Assembly: GCA_902619045.1 (NCBI GenBank)
Contig: CACNCX010000005.1
Coordinates: 1-39,599, forward strand
Origin: an uncultured Alphaproteobacteria bacterium
Lineage (GTDB): Bacteria; Pseudomonadota; Alphaproteobacteria; HIMB59; GCA-002718135
Reading direction: 5' to 3'
DNA: 39,599 bases
Below, in pieces: positions 38,427-39,599 of this stretch (the first letter of the stretch is position 1; the number at the start of each line of letters is the position of its first letter). Under the pieces are notes generated by a model. It ran no database searches. It saw nothing but the letters and a program-made list of their open reading frames with translations, and was not told the DNA's origin. The position numbers and the translations under genes were made by a program.

Positions 38427-39364
38427 TACTTGCTCTCAATTAATTTATTTATATTTACGATATTTTCAGCCATTCTTGCAGATGCAGCGTCGATCATTCT
38501 TCCATCAAGCTGAGCAGCACCCTTTCCTTCAGCAGCTGCTTTTTCTAATTCTAATAATATTTTTTTTGCTTTATCTATTTCTTCTTTAGGTGGGGAAAAA
38601 ACTTCATTAGCAAGATCTATTTGTGATGGATGTATTGCCCATTTACCCTCAAAACCAATTGCTGCCGCTCTTTTTGCTGCATCAAGATATCCTTGTTTGT
38701 CATTAAAGTCTCCAAAGGGTCCGTCTATTGCTCTTAAGCCATATGATCTACAGGTCATTACTAAAGTTGATAAGCCATGATGCCATTGATCACCAGGGTA
38801 ATCAGGATTTAAACCTCCAATGACAACAGTTCTTGCTCGCATACTTGCAGCATAATCTGCAACTCCAAAGTGTAATGCTTCTAGTCTAGAACTTGATGTT
38901 GCAATTGATTGGATGTTAGACATTCCTAGTGCTGTTTCAATTAAACATTCTAAACCTATTCTATTTTTAAATTTTTTATTTTGTTCAATTTGATTGAGCA
39001 TACAATCAACCATATATACATCAGATGATGAGCCTACTTTTGGAATTAATAATGTATCAATCTTATCACCGACCTCTTCTATAATTTCAATTACATCACG
39101 ATACATATAGTGTGTATCCAAACCGTTAATTCTTATAGAGATTGTTTTACCTTCTTCTCTCCAATTGTATTCTTTTATTGCATTTATAACATTTTTTCTT
39201 GCATCAATTTTATCATTTGGAGATACTGCATCTTCTAAATCTAAAAAAATATAATCGGCATTTGATTTTAATGCTTTTTCAAACATCCTTGGATTAGAGC
39301 CTGGAACCGCCAATTCACTTCTGTGTAATCTAGATTTTGCAGGTTTATAAAATAAATGACTCAT
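38426..39364 (-). CDS. mclA: Malyl-CoA lyase-like (HpcH/HpaI/CitE family)
   Basis: [102 protein letters not shown]. Confidence 0.88.
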   Translation of the reverse strand: [312 protein letters not shown]

Positions 39365-39420
39365 TAGAGAAAAATTATATATTTGATTAATATTATAAAA
39401 GCGATAAAAAAATTTAAATA

Positions 39421-39599
39421 TTATAAAGATATTTCTTTAAGGCAATTTTCATCATTATTTTTTGGATTATTTACAATTTTTGATACTGGATAAAAGTCTA
39501 AATCATCCTCGATAACACTTTTGTTTTTATGTAGAAATTCATTTTCATTATCATTAAGAAAATCAAGACCCTCATTATGAGACATAATAAGAGGCATTC
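39421..39599 (-). CDS. yedK: SOS response-associated peptidase (SRAP/YedK-HMCES family), C-terminal fragment truncated by the window edge
   Basis: Not in the ORF track. Reverse translation MPLIMSHNEGLDFLNDNENEFLHKNKSVIEDDLDFYPVSKIVNNPKNNDENCLKEISL* matches the SRAP C-terminal pattern (MPLIL...; YPVSxxVNNPxNDD). Confidence 0.75.
   Translation of the reverse strand, partial: MPLIMSHNEGLDFLNDNENEFLHKNKSVIEDDLDFYPVSKIVNNPKNNDENCLKEISL

Overview
This window is an AT-rich, very compact bacterial chromosome segment. It is probably from a streamlined alphaproteobacterium, judging by the synteny mfd-sdhE-recG, gyrA-coaD, ssb-uvrA and secDF-yajC (inference). Most of it is housekeeping: holB (partial), tmk, D-Ala-D-Ala carboxypeptidase, an RlpA-like protein, mltB, tRNA-Ser(TGA), mfd, sdhE, recG, tRNA-Lys(TTT), coaD, gyrA, ssb, uvrA, sodB, secF, secD, yajC, acyP, EamA/DMT transporters, a class III aminotransferase, a peroxiredoxin, and a probable malyl-CoA lyase / malate-CoA ligase operon. 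The most interesting region is about 29.6-35.6 kb (possibly to 36.2 kb). There, a GTP cyclohydrolase II with a degenerate RibB-like N-terminus, a stand-alone RibD-type reductase domain, a SAM methyltransferase, a glycosyltransferase, a PTPS/QueD-fold protein lacking its usual catalytic residues, a BchC-like dehydrogenase without Zn cysteines and a creatininase-family amidohydrolase are packed together. This looks like an uncharacterised GTP-derived (pterin/pyrimidine/flavin-like) biosynthetic system. Both mfd and uvrA, two nucleotide-excision-repair genes, are split by single-nucleotide frameshifts at or next to poly-A tracts (A6 and A8). Other points of note are an FKBP-rhodanese fusion with a Cys-less rhodanese loop, two unlisted small membrane ORFs, and convergent genes that repeatedly share a 4-bp TTAA holding both stop codons. 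All calls come from reading motifs and recalled family knowledge; no searches were run.
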